Source: Enterovibrio sp051650965 (lineage in GTDB: Bacteria > Pseudomonadota > Gammaproteobacteria > Enterobacterales > Vibrionaceae). Taken from it: a stretch of 64,000 nt of DNA. The position numbers were made by a program, and so were the translations under genes. The stretch covers positions 1-64,000 of the forward strand of contig JBOFRL010000078.1 of the NCBI GenBank assembly GCA_051650965.1. Reading direction: 5' to 3'. The notes beneath the pieces are model-generated. The model saw nothing but the letters and a program-made list of their open reading frames with translations. It searched no databases and was not told the DNA's origin. Shown piece by piece: positions 44,693 to 53,026 of the stretch; positions within the stretch are counted from its first letter, which is position 1, and each line of letters opens with the position of its first letter.

Positions 44693-45688
44693 ATGACTAT
44701 CAAAGTAGGTATTAACGGTTTTGGACGTATCGGCCGTTTTGTTTTTCGCGCAGCTCAAGAGCGTAACGACATTGAAGTCGTAGGCATTAACGATCTTATC
44801 GATGTAGACTACATGGCCTACATGCTAAAGTACGACTCAACTCACGGCCGTTTCAATGGCACAGTTGAAGTTAAAGACGGTAACCTGATCGTTAACGGCA
44901 AAACTGTACGTGTAACTGCAGAGCGTAACCCAGCTGATCTAAAATGGGGCGCAATCGGTGTTGACGTTGTTGCTGAAGCAACTGGTCTGTTCCTGACTGA
45001 CGAAACTGCGCGTAAGCACATCGAAGCTGGCGCGAAGAAAGTTGTTCTGACTGGTCCTTCAAAAGACAAAACGCCAATGTTCGTTATGGGCGTAAACCAC
45101 AAGACTTACGCTGGACAAGACATCGTTTCTAACGCATCTTGCACAACTAACTGCTTGGCTCCAATTGCAAAAGTGTTGAACGACAACTTCGGCATCGAAT
45201 CAGGTCTAATGACTACTGTTCACGCAACTACAGCGACGCAAAAAACTGTTGACGGTCCATCTGCTAAAGATTGGCGCGGCGGCCGCGGTGCATCACAAAA
45301 CATCATCCCATCTTCAACTGGCGCAGCAAAAGCAGTTGGCGTGGTTCTTCCAGAGCTAAACGGCAAACTGACTGGTATGGCGTTCCGCGTTCCTACTGCT
45401 AACGTTTCTGTTGTTGACTTAACTGTTAACCTGAAAAAAGCAGCAACTTACGACGACGTCAAAGCCGCGATGAAAGCAGCTTCTGAAGGCGAGCTGAAAG
45501 GCATTTTGGGTTACACTGAAGACGCAGTTGTTTCAACTGACTTCAACGGTGACATCCGCACTTCTATCTTTGATGCTGACGCAGGTCTGGCACTGACTGA
45601 CAAATTCGTTAAAGTTGTATCTTGGTACGACAACGAAATCGGTTACTCAAACAAAGTACTTGATCTGATCGCACACATCAGCAAGTAA
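44693..45688 (+). CDS. gapA: Glyceraldehyde-3-phosphate dehydrogenase A
   Basis: This glycolytic enzyme oxidises glyceraldehyde-3-P with NAD+ and phosphate. The 331 residues begin MTIKVGINGFGRIG; the nucleophile is Cys150 in SNASCTTNCLAP, with the catalytic His in the later ATTATQ region. The start at 44693 is chosen over 44678 by the family N-terminus. Codon choice is visibly more restricted than in neighbouring genes (for example GGT/GCA, AAC, GAC, CGT), as expected for very high expression. Confidence 0.98.
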   Translation: MTIKVGINGFGRIGRFVFRAAQERNDIEVVGINDLIDVDYMAYMLKYDSTHGRFNGTVEVKDGNLIVNGKTVRVTAERNPADLKWGAIGVDVVAEATGLFLTDETARKHIEAGAKKVVLTGPSKDKTPMFVMGVNHKTYAGQDIVSNASCTTNCLAPIAKVLNDNFGIESGLMTTVHATTATQKTVDGPSAKDWRGGRGASQNIIPSSTGAAKAVGVVLPELNGKLTGMAFRVPTANVSVVDLTVNLKKAATYDDVKAAMKAASEGELKGILGYTEDAVVSTDFNGDIRTSIFDADAGLALTDKFVKVVSWYDNEIGYSNKVLDLIAHISK

Positions 45689-45698
45689 TTTAATTTGT

Positions 45699-45733
45699 TG
45701 AAAAAGGGCGGCTTAAGGGCTGCCTTTTTTTTT
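45699..45733 (+). terminator. Rho-independent terminator after gapA
   Basis: AAAGG(G)CGGC and GCTGCCTTT pair with one bulged G around a 6-base loop, followed by a long T-run. yeaD may depend on read-through or its own promoter. Confidence 0.8.
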
Positions 45734-45766
45734 GCCCTTTTTCCATCCAGCTAAAAGGAAAATTAG

Positions 45767-46636
45767 ATGAAACAGCGGCTTACCTACCTTAAAACGCTAT
45801 CGAGCAGCGTTAACCTCGCGCAGCTAGAAGATCTGCACGTGCTGCAAATTCAACACAAAAAAGCGCAGGCGCTGATCGCTTTGTTTGGCGGACAACTTTT
45901 AAGTTTTAAGCCTGCCGGACAAGACGAGCTGATCTGGCTGAGCGACAAGGCCGATCTGAGCGGGAAAACGCCGATCCGCGGCGGCATTCCGATCTGCTGG
46001 CCATGGTTTGGCAAAGCCAATCTGCCCGCGCACGGCTTTGCCAGAACTAGCCTGTGGCAGCTTAGCCACTGCCACGAGAATGATGCTGGCGTGCAAATAA
46101 CGCTGACTTTACAAGAAGATGCGAACACGCTGGCGCTGTGGCCACACGCGTTTACGCTTGAGATGCAATTTACGATCGGCGACAGCTTAGATGTGCATTT
46201 AAATGTGAAAAACAGCGACAGCAAGCCCTTCTCTTTTGGCGGCGCGCTGCACACCTATTTTGCGGTGCGCGATATTAGCAAAACACAAGTCACGCAGCTT
46301 GGCAGACACTACACCGAGCACGGGAAAAATTATGCCAGCGATGGTACGGCCAATTTTACCGGCGAAGTGGACAGAAATTATCTGCAAGCGAATGCGACCG
46401 TTTCGATTTTGCAAGAAAATGAGCCTACTATCGAAGTGCACAACAGCGGCAATAACGCTGTGGTAGTGTGGAACCCTGGCCAAGCGCTGTGCGCCAAAAT
46501 GAGCGACATGAGTGCAGACGGATATCAAAGCATGGTCTGTGTTGAATCAGCCATTTACGACAACCAAATGCCACTTGCGAGCGGCCAGCACAGCCTGCTT
46601 AGCACACGCATTGCACGCGTTCCCTCTGCGCGCTAA
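45767..46636 (+). CDS. yeaD: Glucose-6-phosphate 1-epimerase family (D-hexose-6-phosphate mutarotase)
   Basis: This 289-residue aldose-1-epimerase-fold protein interconverts anomers of hexose-6-phosphates in characterised relatives. Recognisable stretches are RGGIPICWPWFG, PAHGFARTSLWQL and ALHTYFAVRDI, containing the probable catalytic histidine and glutamate (VCVESAIYD). It follows gapA, the same order as E. coli gapA-yeaD. AAGGAAAATTAG precedes the ATG. Confidence 0.93.
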   Translation: MKQRLTYLKTLSSSVNLAQLEDLHVLQIQHKKAQALIALFGGQLLSFKPAGQDELIWLSDKADLSGKTPIRGGIPICWPWFGKANLPAHGFARTSLWQLSHCHENDAGVQITLTLQEDANTLALWPHAFTLEMQFTIGDSLDVHLNVKNSDSKPFSFGGALHTYFAVRDISKTQVTQLGRHYTEHGKNYASDGTANFTGEVDRNYLQANATVSILQENEPTIEVHNSGNNAVVVWNPGQALCAKMSDMSADGYQSMVCVESAIYDNQMPLASGQHSLLSTRIARVPSAR

Positions 46637-46664
46637 TTTCTCGCTACGACGCTAGCATTCGCCT

Positions 46665-46703
46665 AAAAAAATGGCGCCAACACGGCGCCATCGCAATTTT
46701 TTT
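46665..46703. terminator. Bidirectional terminator between yeaD and aspS
   Basis: ATGGCGCC-AACAC-GGCGCCAT with an A-run on the left (good minus-strand T-tract for aspS) and TTTTTTTAT a few bases beyond the stem on the right. Confidence 0.85.
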
Positions 46704-46717
46704 ATAACAACAAACAG

Positions 46718-48478
46718 TTACGCTTTCGCCGTTACCGCAATCGCCAGCTCACTCAATGCTTGAGGATTAGCCAAACTTGGCGCGTCAGTCAAAAGACATG
46801 CCGCCGCAGTCGTTTTCGGGAATGCAATCACATCACGGATATTGTCGGTGCCGCATAGCAACATCACCAAGCGGTCAAGGCCAAAAGCGAGGCCGGCGTG
46901 CGGTGGCGTGCCGTATTTTAGCGCTTCCAGTAAGAAGCCAAACTTTTGTTTTTGCTCACTTTCGTCAATGCCAAGCAGCGAAAAGACTGCCGCTTGCATT
47001 TTTGGATCGTGAATACGCACCGAGCCGCCGCCGACTTCATAGCCGTTCAGCACCATGTCATAAGCGTTTGATTTAACTTGCGCTGGCTCAGATTGCAGCG
47101 TTTCTACGCTGGCCAGCGGCGAGGTGAATGGATGGTGCATCGACTGCAATGCGCCCTGCTCATCTTCCTCAAACATAGGAAAATCAATCACCCACAATGG
47201 CTCCCAGCTGTCGAGCTTGGTCAAACCTAAGTCAACGCCAAGTTTCAGACGCAGCGCGCCCAACGCTTCGGTCACTACTTTTTTGCTGTCTGCGCCAAAT
47301 AGCAGCAGATCGCCGCTTTTTGCGCCCGCTCTTGCCAAAATTTCCCCAAGCACATTCTCAGGCAAATATTTGGCTATCGGCGATTGCACGCCCGCCGCTC
47401 CCGCAGCAATGTCGTTCACTTTCAGCCAAGCAAGACCTTTAGCGCCATAAATGGCAGCAAAAGCCGCGTACTCGTCAAGCTGCTTGCGCGACAGCGTTGC
47501 CCCACCAGGGACACAAATGGTTGCAACACGCCCTTTCGCGGCGTTTGCAGGCTCAGCAAACACTTTAAAATCAATATCTTTGACAAGATCAGCGACATCA
47601 ACCAGCTCTAAAGGGTTACGCAGATCTGGCTTATCGGAACCAAAACGGCGCATCGCTTCGTCAAACGTCATCACCGGAAATGCGCCTAAATCGACATTAA
47701 GTAGCGACTGCCACATCTCGCGCACCATGCGCTCGGCCACTTCACGCACCTGCGGCGCACTCATGAACGACGTTTCGATATCGATTTGCGTAAACTCTGG
47801 CTGACGATCGGCGCGCAGATCTTCATCGCGGAAACATTTCACAATTTGGTAATAGCGATCAAAACCGGACATCATCAAAAGCTGCTTAAATAGCTGTGGC
47901 GACTGCGGCAGCGCATAAAAACAGCCTTTGTGGACGCGGCTTGGCACTAAATAATCGCGCGCGCCTTCCGGTGTGGCTTTGGTCAGCACCGGCGTTTCAA
48001 TATCTAAAAAGCCGTTCTCATCTAAAAAGCGGCGTACAAAGCTCGAGGCCTTAGCGCGCAGCTTGATCCACTCGCTCATCTGCTCGCGGCGTAAGTCGAG
48101 GTAGCGGTACTTTAGGCGCTGCTCTTCTGTGTTATTTTGATTAAAATCAAGGGGTAGCGGCTCGCTGCGGTTAATGATCACCACATCACTCACTAGCACT
48201 TCGACCTTGCCAGTTTTCATTTTTTCATTGAGCTGATGATCGGGGCGCAAACGCACTTCGCCGGTCACCTGAATACAAAACTCATTGCGCAGCTGATTTG
48301 CAACAGCAAAAACATCCTTAAGATCAGGATCAACCACCAACTGCACCACACCTTCTCGATCGCGCAACTCAAGAAAAATCAGCCCGCCAAGGTCACGTCG
48401 GCGATTAACCCAACCGCAAAGTTGCACCGTCTGCTTTGCTAAATGTGTGTCCAAATTACCGCAATAATGTGTGCGCAT
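46718..48478 (-). CDS. aspS: Aspartyl-tRNA synthetase
   Basis: This class IIb synthetase charges tRNA-Asp. The 586 residues (E. coli 590) contain the N-terminal OB-fold (CGWVNRRRDLGGLIF), motif 2 (FRDEDLRADRQPEFTQIDIE), the bacterial GAD insertion domain (about 280-420) and motif 3 (GLAFGLDRLVMLL). The full GAD insertion marks the bacterial discriminating type, consistent with a separate asnS in the same window. AGAGATG precedes the ATG. Divergent from cmoA. Confidence 0.97.
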   Translation of the reverse strand: MRTHYCGNLDTHLAKQTVQLCGWVNRRRDLGGLIFLELRDREGVVQLVVDPDLKDVFAVANQLRNEFCIQVTGEVRLRPDHQLNEKMKTGKVEVLVSDVVIINRSEPLPLDFNQNNTEEQRLKYRYLDLRREQMSEWIKLRAKASSFVRRFLDENGFLDIETPVLTKATPEGARDYLVPSRVHKGCFYALPQSPQLFKQLLMMSGFDRYYQIVKCFRDEDLRADRQPEFTQIDIETSFMSAPQVREVAERMVREMWQSLLNVDLGAFPVMTFDEAMRRFGSDKPDLRNPLELVDVADLVKDIDFKVFAEPANAAKGRVATICVPGGATLSRKQLDEYAAFAAIYGAKGLAWLKVNDIAAGAAGVQSPIAKYLPENVLGEILARAGAKSGDLLLFGADSKKVVTEALGALRLKLGVDLGLTKLDSWEPLWVIDFPMFEEDEQGALQSMHHPFTSPLASVETLQSEPAQVKSNAYDMVLNGYEVGGGSVRIHDPKMQAAVFSLLGIDESEQKQKFGFLLEALKYGTPPHAGLAFGLDRLVMLLCGTDNIRDVIAFPKTTAAACLLTDAPSLANPQALSELAIAVTAKA

Positions 48479-48609
48479 ATTTCATCTCTTATCAATGGCT
48501 GATGCACTGCGCCAACAGTGCTGAAAAAATGGCTCATTATATATCAAAAACGATGATAAGTTGCAGAAGTTGAGCCGATTTAGGAGATGTAATTTATCTC
48601 AGGATTGTC

Positions 48610-49404
48610 ATGACATTGAGCCGTAAATTGCCTAAAATTGCTCCCTCTCTTTTTTCTGCTTTCGAGACCACTGTGAACGACGCGCGCGACACGATTTTTG
48701 CCACGCCGATTGAAAAATTAGGCGATTTTACCTTTGATGCCACCGTTGCGACGGTTTTTCCCGATATGATCCAGCGCTCTGTACCTGGATATAGCAACAT
48801 CATCACAGCAATCGGCATGCTGAGCGAGCGTTTTGCCCGCGACAATAGCGTGATCTACGATTTAGGCTGTTCGGTCGGCGCGGCCACGCTTGCGATGCGT
48901 CGTCACATTCAAGCGCAAAACTGCCAAATTATTGCGGTCGATAATTCGCCGGCCATGGTTGAACGCTGCCTTAACTCGGTTAACGCTTACCGTTCGGACG
49001 TGCCAGTTACAGTGAAAAACGCCGATATTCGGGAACTTTGCATCGAAAATGCAAGCATCGTGGTGCTTAATTTTACCTTGCAATTTTTACCACCGGCCGA
49101 CCGTCTCGCGCTTCTGAGCAAAATTTACGACGGCCTGCTGCCGGGTGGCATTTTGATTTTGTCTGAAAAATACCGCTTTAACGATCCGTGCGTTGATGAG
49201 TTACTCATTGATCTTCATCATGATTTTAAGCGCGCCAACGGTTACAGTGAACTTGAGATCAGCCAAAAACGCAGCGCTTTAGAAAACGTGATGCGCCCTG
49301 ACAGCATTGAAAATCACCACGCGCGCCTCAAAGCGCTCGGTTTTTCCCACGTTGCGACTTGGTTTCAATGTTTTAACTTTGGATCACTGTTTGCCATCAA
49401 ATGA
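48610..49404 (+). CDS. cmoA: Carboxy-S-adenosyl-L-methionine synthase
   Basis: CmoA makes carboxy-SAM from SAM and prephenate, the donor for cmo5U34 in tRNA wobble modification. The SAM-binding motif is IYDLGCSVGAATLAMRR; VLNFTLQFLPP and HHDFKRANGYSELEISQKR are family signatures. The ATG at 48610 has AGGA six bases upstream and gives 264 residues, about 20 longer than E. coli CmoA (247). A GTG at 48673 (product MNDARDTIFATP) would match the family length, so the true start is uncertain. Followed by cmoB after 36 bases. Confidence 0.93.
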   Translation: MTLSRKLPKIAPSLFSAFETTVNDARDTIFATPIEKLGDFTFDATVATVFPDMIQRSVPGYSNIITAIGMLSERFARDNSVIYDLGCSVGAATLAMRRHIQAQNCQIIAVDNSPAMVERCLNSVNAYRSDVPVTVKNADIRELCIENASIVVLNFTLQFLPPADRLALLSKIYDGLLPGGILILSEKYRFNDPCVDELLIDLHHDFKRANGYSELEISQKRSALENVMRPDSIENHHARLKALGFSHVATWFQCFNFGSLFAIK

Positions 49405-49440
49405 TCGGTTTGACTTTATTTTGTGAGAACATAGCGGCTT

Positions 49441-50412
49441 ATGTTTGATTTTTCTTCGTTTTATCAATTAATTGCGAGCGAACCGCGCTTGCAAAGCTGG
49501 CTTGATCAGATCCCAGCAAAACTTTCAGATTGGCAACAAAAGCCGCAAGGCGATCTGCCTAAGTGGCTAAAAACATTAAATAAAATATCGCACACGCCCG
49601 CACTAAGCGAGCTTATCAGCCGCATCAGTGTCGGCAGCGAAACAACGCTCAGCCACGGCGAGCAAGCCAAGTTAGAAAATCTGCTGCAGCATTTTCACCC
49701 GTGGCGCAAAGGGCCTTATTTTTTACACGGCATTCATATCGATACTGAATGGCGCTCTGACTGGAAATGGCAACGGCTGCTACCGCATATCACGCCGCTT
49801 GAGGGGCGCTATGTGCTTGATGTAGGCTGTGGCAACGGCTATCACATGTGGCACATGTTGGGTGAAAAGGCGCGCACGGTGATTGGCGTTGATCCTTCCG
49901 AGCTGTTTTTGGTGCAATTTAGTGCGGTAAAAGAGCTCATAAACCCGCAGGCGCCGCTGCATCTGCTGCCACTTGGCATCGAAGAGCTACCAGGGAAAAA
50001 AAGCTTTGATACCGTGTTTAGCATGGGGGTGTTGTATCACCGCAAATCGCCGCTTGATCACCTGCAACAGCTTAAAAATCAATTGGTTAAAAATGGCGAG
50101 CTGGTGCTTGAAACGCTGGTTATCACTGGTGATGAAAACAGTGTGCTGGTGCCCGCCGATCGCTACGCGAGCATGCACAACGTCTACTTTTTCCCGTCGG
50201 CTAAAGCGCTGCAACGCTGGCTGGAAAAGGTGGGATTTGTCAACGTGCGCATCGTCGATGAAGATATCACTTCGCTGGACGAGCAGCGCACAACGGCTTG
50301 GATGCGCCACCATTCGCTCAAAGATTACCTTGATCCAAACGATATCAGCAAAACCATGGAAGGCTATCCTGCGCCAAGGCGCGCTATTTTAGTCGCGACG
50401 AATCCCGATTAG
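49441..50412 (+). CDS. cmoB: tRNA U34 carboxymethyltransferase
   Basis: CmoB transfers a carboxymethyl group from carboxy-SAM to 5-hydroxyuridine 34 in tRNA. The 323 residues equal the E. coli length. The Rossmann SAM motif is YVLDVGCGNGYHMWHM, with WRSDWKWQRLLPHI before it and GVLYHRKSPLDHLQQL after it. The neighbouring cmoA supplies its substrate; the pair is a conserved operon. Confidence 0.95.
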   Translation: MFDFSSFYQLIASEPRLQSWLDQIPAKLSDWQQKPQGDLPKWLKTLNKISHTPALSELISRISVGSETTLSHGEQAKLENLLQHFHPWRKGPYFLHGIHIDTEWRSDWKWQRLLPHITPLEGRYVLDVGCGNGYHMWHMLGEKARTVIGVDPSELFLVQFSAVKELINPQAPLHLLPLGIEELPGKKSFDTVFSMGVLYHRKSPLDHLQQLKNQLVKNGELVLETLVITGDENSVLVPADRYASMHNVYFFPSAKALQRWLEKVGFVNVRIVDEDITSLDEQRTTAWMRHHSLKDYLDPNDISKTMEGYPAPRRAILVATNPD

Positions 50413-50546
50413 TGACGGCGCAAGGCCAAAATAAAAAATGGGTGCAACGTGTTATTTATCTGCAATGCACGGATAACGTAAACGACGCCATCTGTATGAT
50501 AACGTAATAATATCAATAAGTTGTGCAAATGACATCTTATGATTTC

Positions 50547-50575
50547 AAGCCTTGTTTGCTTTTCGTAGCAAGGCT
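50547..50575 (+). terminator. Possible terminator after cmoB
   Basis: AAGCCTTG and CAAGGCTT form an 8-bp stem with a 13-base loop; the T-tract is short (CTTTC), so confidence is modest. Confidence 0.4.
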
Positions 50576-50666
50576 TTCAAGTTAGAATTGCGCTAGCGCT
50601 ATATTATTTTTCGCTCTCAACGCGTCGCGTTTTTTGAGCAGACGACTTTTGTTATGGAGTTTTACG

Positions 50667-51524
50667 ATGACCCTACGCCGCGGCGTTCTCGCAGGAACAA
50701 GTTTGCTACTAGCAAGCTGTAGCCACCCTCCTCTTGAACAAATAAAATTTGAACACCAACAGACTATCGCGACTATCAATAAAACTGAAAGTAATCTCTC
50801 AGCACAAATTCTAGAATTAAAGCAGCAACTTACCGAACAAAGAGCGTTACAAGAGCAGCTTGAAGACAGCCTAGTGCAGCTCACAAGCCAGATCAAAAAA
50901 ATCGGCACAACCCAAAACGACATCAGAAAAAAAATAGCGCAGCCTAAAGATCAGGTGAAATATATCGAAAAAGAGATCCCTGTTTCGGTCGCAGCCAACA
51001 AAGCCGTTTTGGGCGAAATCGAGTGGATTTGGCTTGATAATACGCAATCGAATTTCCGCGCGCGGGTTGACACCGGTGCGACCACCTCGTCCATCAATGC
51101 TACCGATGTGCAAGAGTTTGAGCGCGACGGCAAAACGTGGGTCCGCTTTAACATCGCAAACCACTCTGCGCTGGCCGGTGAGCCAAAGCTCACGCCTGTT
51201 GAGGTGATGGTGAAACGCTGGGCGAAAATTCGCCAGTCTGCAGCCGATGAAGTTGAGCGCCGTCCGGTGGTAGAATTGCAGCTGCGCATCGGTAACTTGC
51301 ATGAAAAAGCGCAGTTTACCCTCGCGGATCGCTCGCAGCTGACTTACCCGCTTCTTTTGGGACGCGAATTTTTTAAAGATCTCGCCGTCGTTGATGTGAG
51401 CAAAGCTTACATTCAGCCCAAATACGTTCCCGAGGCGCCGCCTAAACAGCCGCAAGCGCAAGCGCAAACTCCCGCGCCAGCCGCCGCCACATCCACCCCA
51501 ACTCAAACGAAACCAACACTATGA
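50667..51524 (+). CDS. Predicted lipoprotein aspartyl-type (ATP-dependent zinc protease family) peptidase
   Basis: First gene of a three-gene operon. The 285 residues comprise a lipoprotein signal with twin arginine (MTLRRGV... LLASC, Cys18), a coiled coil (about 22-95), a retropepsin-like domain of the Zn_protease/RimB type (about 108-255) with the active-site motif VDTGATTSSI (Asp135) and PLLLGREFF, and a Pro/Gln/Ala-rich tail. The family is called ATP-dependent zinc protease, though the motif is that of aspartyl proteases. GGAG lies seven bases before the ATG; an in-frame start at 50634 lacks one. Its stop overlaps the next gene by four bases. Likely acts in the periplasm on the product of the downstream ligase; that role is inference. 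Confidence 0.85.
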   Translation: MTLRRGVLAGTSLLLASCSHPPLEQIKFEHQQTIATINKTESNLSAQILELKQQLTEQRALQEQLEDSLVQLTSQIKKIGTTQNDIRKKIAQPKDQVKYIEKEIPVSVAANKAVLGEIEWIWLDNTQSNFRARVDTGATTSSINATDVQEFERDGKTWVRFNIANHSALAGEPKLTPVEVMVKRWAKIRQSAADEVERRPVVELQLRIGNLHEKAQFTLADRSQLTYPLLLGREFFKDLAVVDVSKAYIQPKYVPEAPPKQPQAQAQTPAPAAATSTPTQTKPTL

Positions 51525-53023
51525 TATCGCGCATACCTTTTTACATTTTGATCAGCCTACTTTTGATCGCCGGCATCAGCATGTCCATCTATCGCCACCA
51601 CGTTTATGGTGTGCCGTGGGCCGCCGATCAGAGCAAACAAGTTTGGGAAATCGAAGCGCGCGTAGAATTTGAGGCGACCGGCCAGCCCGTTGTGGTCTCG
51701 CTGGCGCGCCCAGAAACGCAGCGCGGTTTCACCTTGATCAACGAATACAGCAGCTCGCCAGGCTACGGTTTCACATTGACCGAAGAAAATGGCGTACGCC
51801 GCGCGCAGTGGAGCAAGCGCCAAGCGCAGGGCAAGCAGGTGCTCTATTTTAAAAGCCAGCTTTTAGTTGACGATAACGCGCAGTTTTCAGTGCAGCCGCC
51901 AACAGGCAACGTCACGAAAGTGCTGCTTGACGGCCCCGTGCACACCTCCGCGGCCGCGCTCCTTAGCCAAGCGCAAGAGCGCTCAGCCAACAGCAGCACC
52001 CTCGCCCAAGAGCTGATCAAGCAGTTTAACGATGCTGAAAGCCAAAACGCCGCGCTACTGACGCAGGCAAGCAGCAAAGAAGTGGCCATAGTGCAGCTGT
52101 TATCGCTCGCCAATATTCACGCGCGCGTGGTTGGCGCCATTCAGCTTGAAGATGGTCGCCGTCGCCAATCCATCGTCCCGATGGTGGAAATTTGGAACAA
52201 TGACCATTGGCAACTCTTTGATCCTAATGGCGGCGTGGTCAAAGCGGACAACCTGATCTTATGGAATCCGAAAGGCGCCTCGCTGCTCGAAGTCGTCGGC
52301 GGCAATAACAGTCAGGTGAGCTTTTCCATCATTGCGCAAGACATCAGCCCGCAAGTGGCGACCGCGCAAAAAGTGCAAACCGAAAGCCTGCTCAACTTCT
52401 CTATCCACAGTTTGCCTATCGAAGAGCAAGCGATGTTTAAAACCATTTTGCTGATCCCGATCGGCGCATTGGTTGTGGTGATGCTGCGTATCCTCATCGG
52501 CCTTAAAACCTCGGGCACATTTATGCCTGTGCTCATCGCGGTCGCCTTTGTGCAGACGCAGCTTATCACCGGCATCATTGGCTTTTTGGTGATTGTCGGC
52601 ACGGGGCTTGTGATCCGCAGTTATCTGTCTCGGCTCAATTTGCTGCTGGTGGCGCGGATTTCCGCGGTGATCATCACCGTGATCTTGATAATCTCGGTCT
52701 TTACTGTGATTGCCTTTAAAATTGGGCTAGTCGAAGGCTTAAGCATCACATTCTTCCCGATGATCATCCTCTCTTGGACCATCGAGCGCATGTCAATTTT
52801 GTGGGAAGAAGAAGGCGCCAAACAGGTTTTAGTGCAAGGCGGCGGCTCGCTGCTGACGGCAGTGCTTGTGTATTTGGCGATGACCAATGAGTGGATCCGC
52901 CATATCTCCTTTAATTTCATAGGGGTACAACTGGTGGTGCTGGCCTTGATCTTAATGCTTGGCAACTATACTGGCTATCGCCTGAGCGAGTTGAAGCGTT
53001 TTAAACCATTGCTAAAGGATTGA
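51521..53023 (+). CDS. Inactive transglutaminase fused to a seven-TM-type membrane domain
   Basis: This 500-residue protein has an N-terminal TM anchor (about 5-24), a periplasmic region (about 25-300) with a transglutaminase-like segment (about 150-270, reading ELIKQFNDAESQ and VQLLSLANIHARVVGAIQLEDGRR) and a C-terminal block of about seven TM helices (about 305-495). The usual catalytic Cys is not apparent where papain-like folds need it, matching the family description inactive transglutaminase. Its ATG overlaps the upstream stop (ATGA) and it is followed after three bases by the ATP-grasp gene. Predicted to hold or present a peptide-like substrate at the membrane; no activity is established. 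Confidence 0.85.
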   Translation: MISRIPFYILISLLLIAGISMSIYRHHVYGVPWAADQSKQVWEIEARVEFEATGQPVVVSLARPETQRGFTLINEYSSSPGYGFTLTEENGVRRAQWSKRQAQGKQVLYFKSQLLVDDNAQFSVQPPTGNVTKVLLDGPVHTSAAALLSQAQERSANSSTLAQELIKQFNDAESQNAALLTQASSKEVAIVQLLSLANIHARVVGAIQLEDGRRRQSIVPMVEIWNNDHWQLFDPNGGVVKADNLILWNPKGASLLEVVGGNNSQVSFSIIAQDISPQVATAQKVQTESLLNFSIHSLPIEEQAMFKTILLIPIGALVVVMLRILIGLKTSGTFMPVLIAVAFVQTQLITGIIGFLVIVGTGLVIRSYLSRLNLLLVARISAVIITVILIISVFTVIAFKIGLVEGLSITFFPMIILSWTIERMSILWEEEGAKQVLVQGGGSLLTAVLVYLAMTNEWIRHISFNFIGVQLVVLALILMLGNYTGYRLSELKRFKPLLKD

Positions 53024-53026
53024 TTT

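Noticed and set aside
50621..50640. AACGC-GTC-GCGTT plus T-run before the protease lipoprotein gene as a terminator/attenuator
   Set aside because: Stem is only 5 bp and sits where the operon promoter/leader should be; too weak to annotate.
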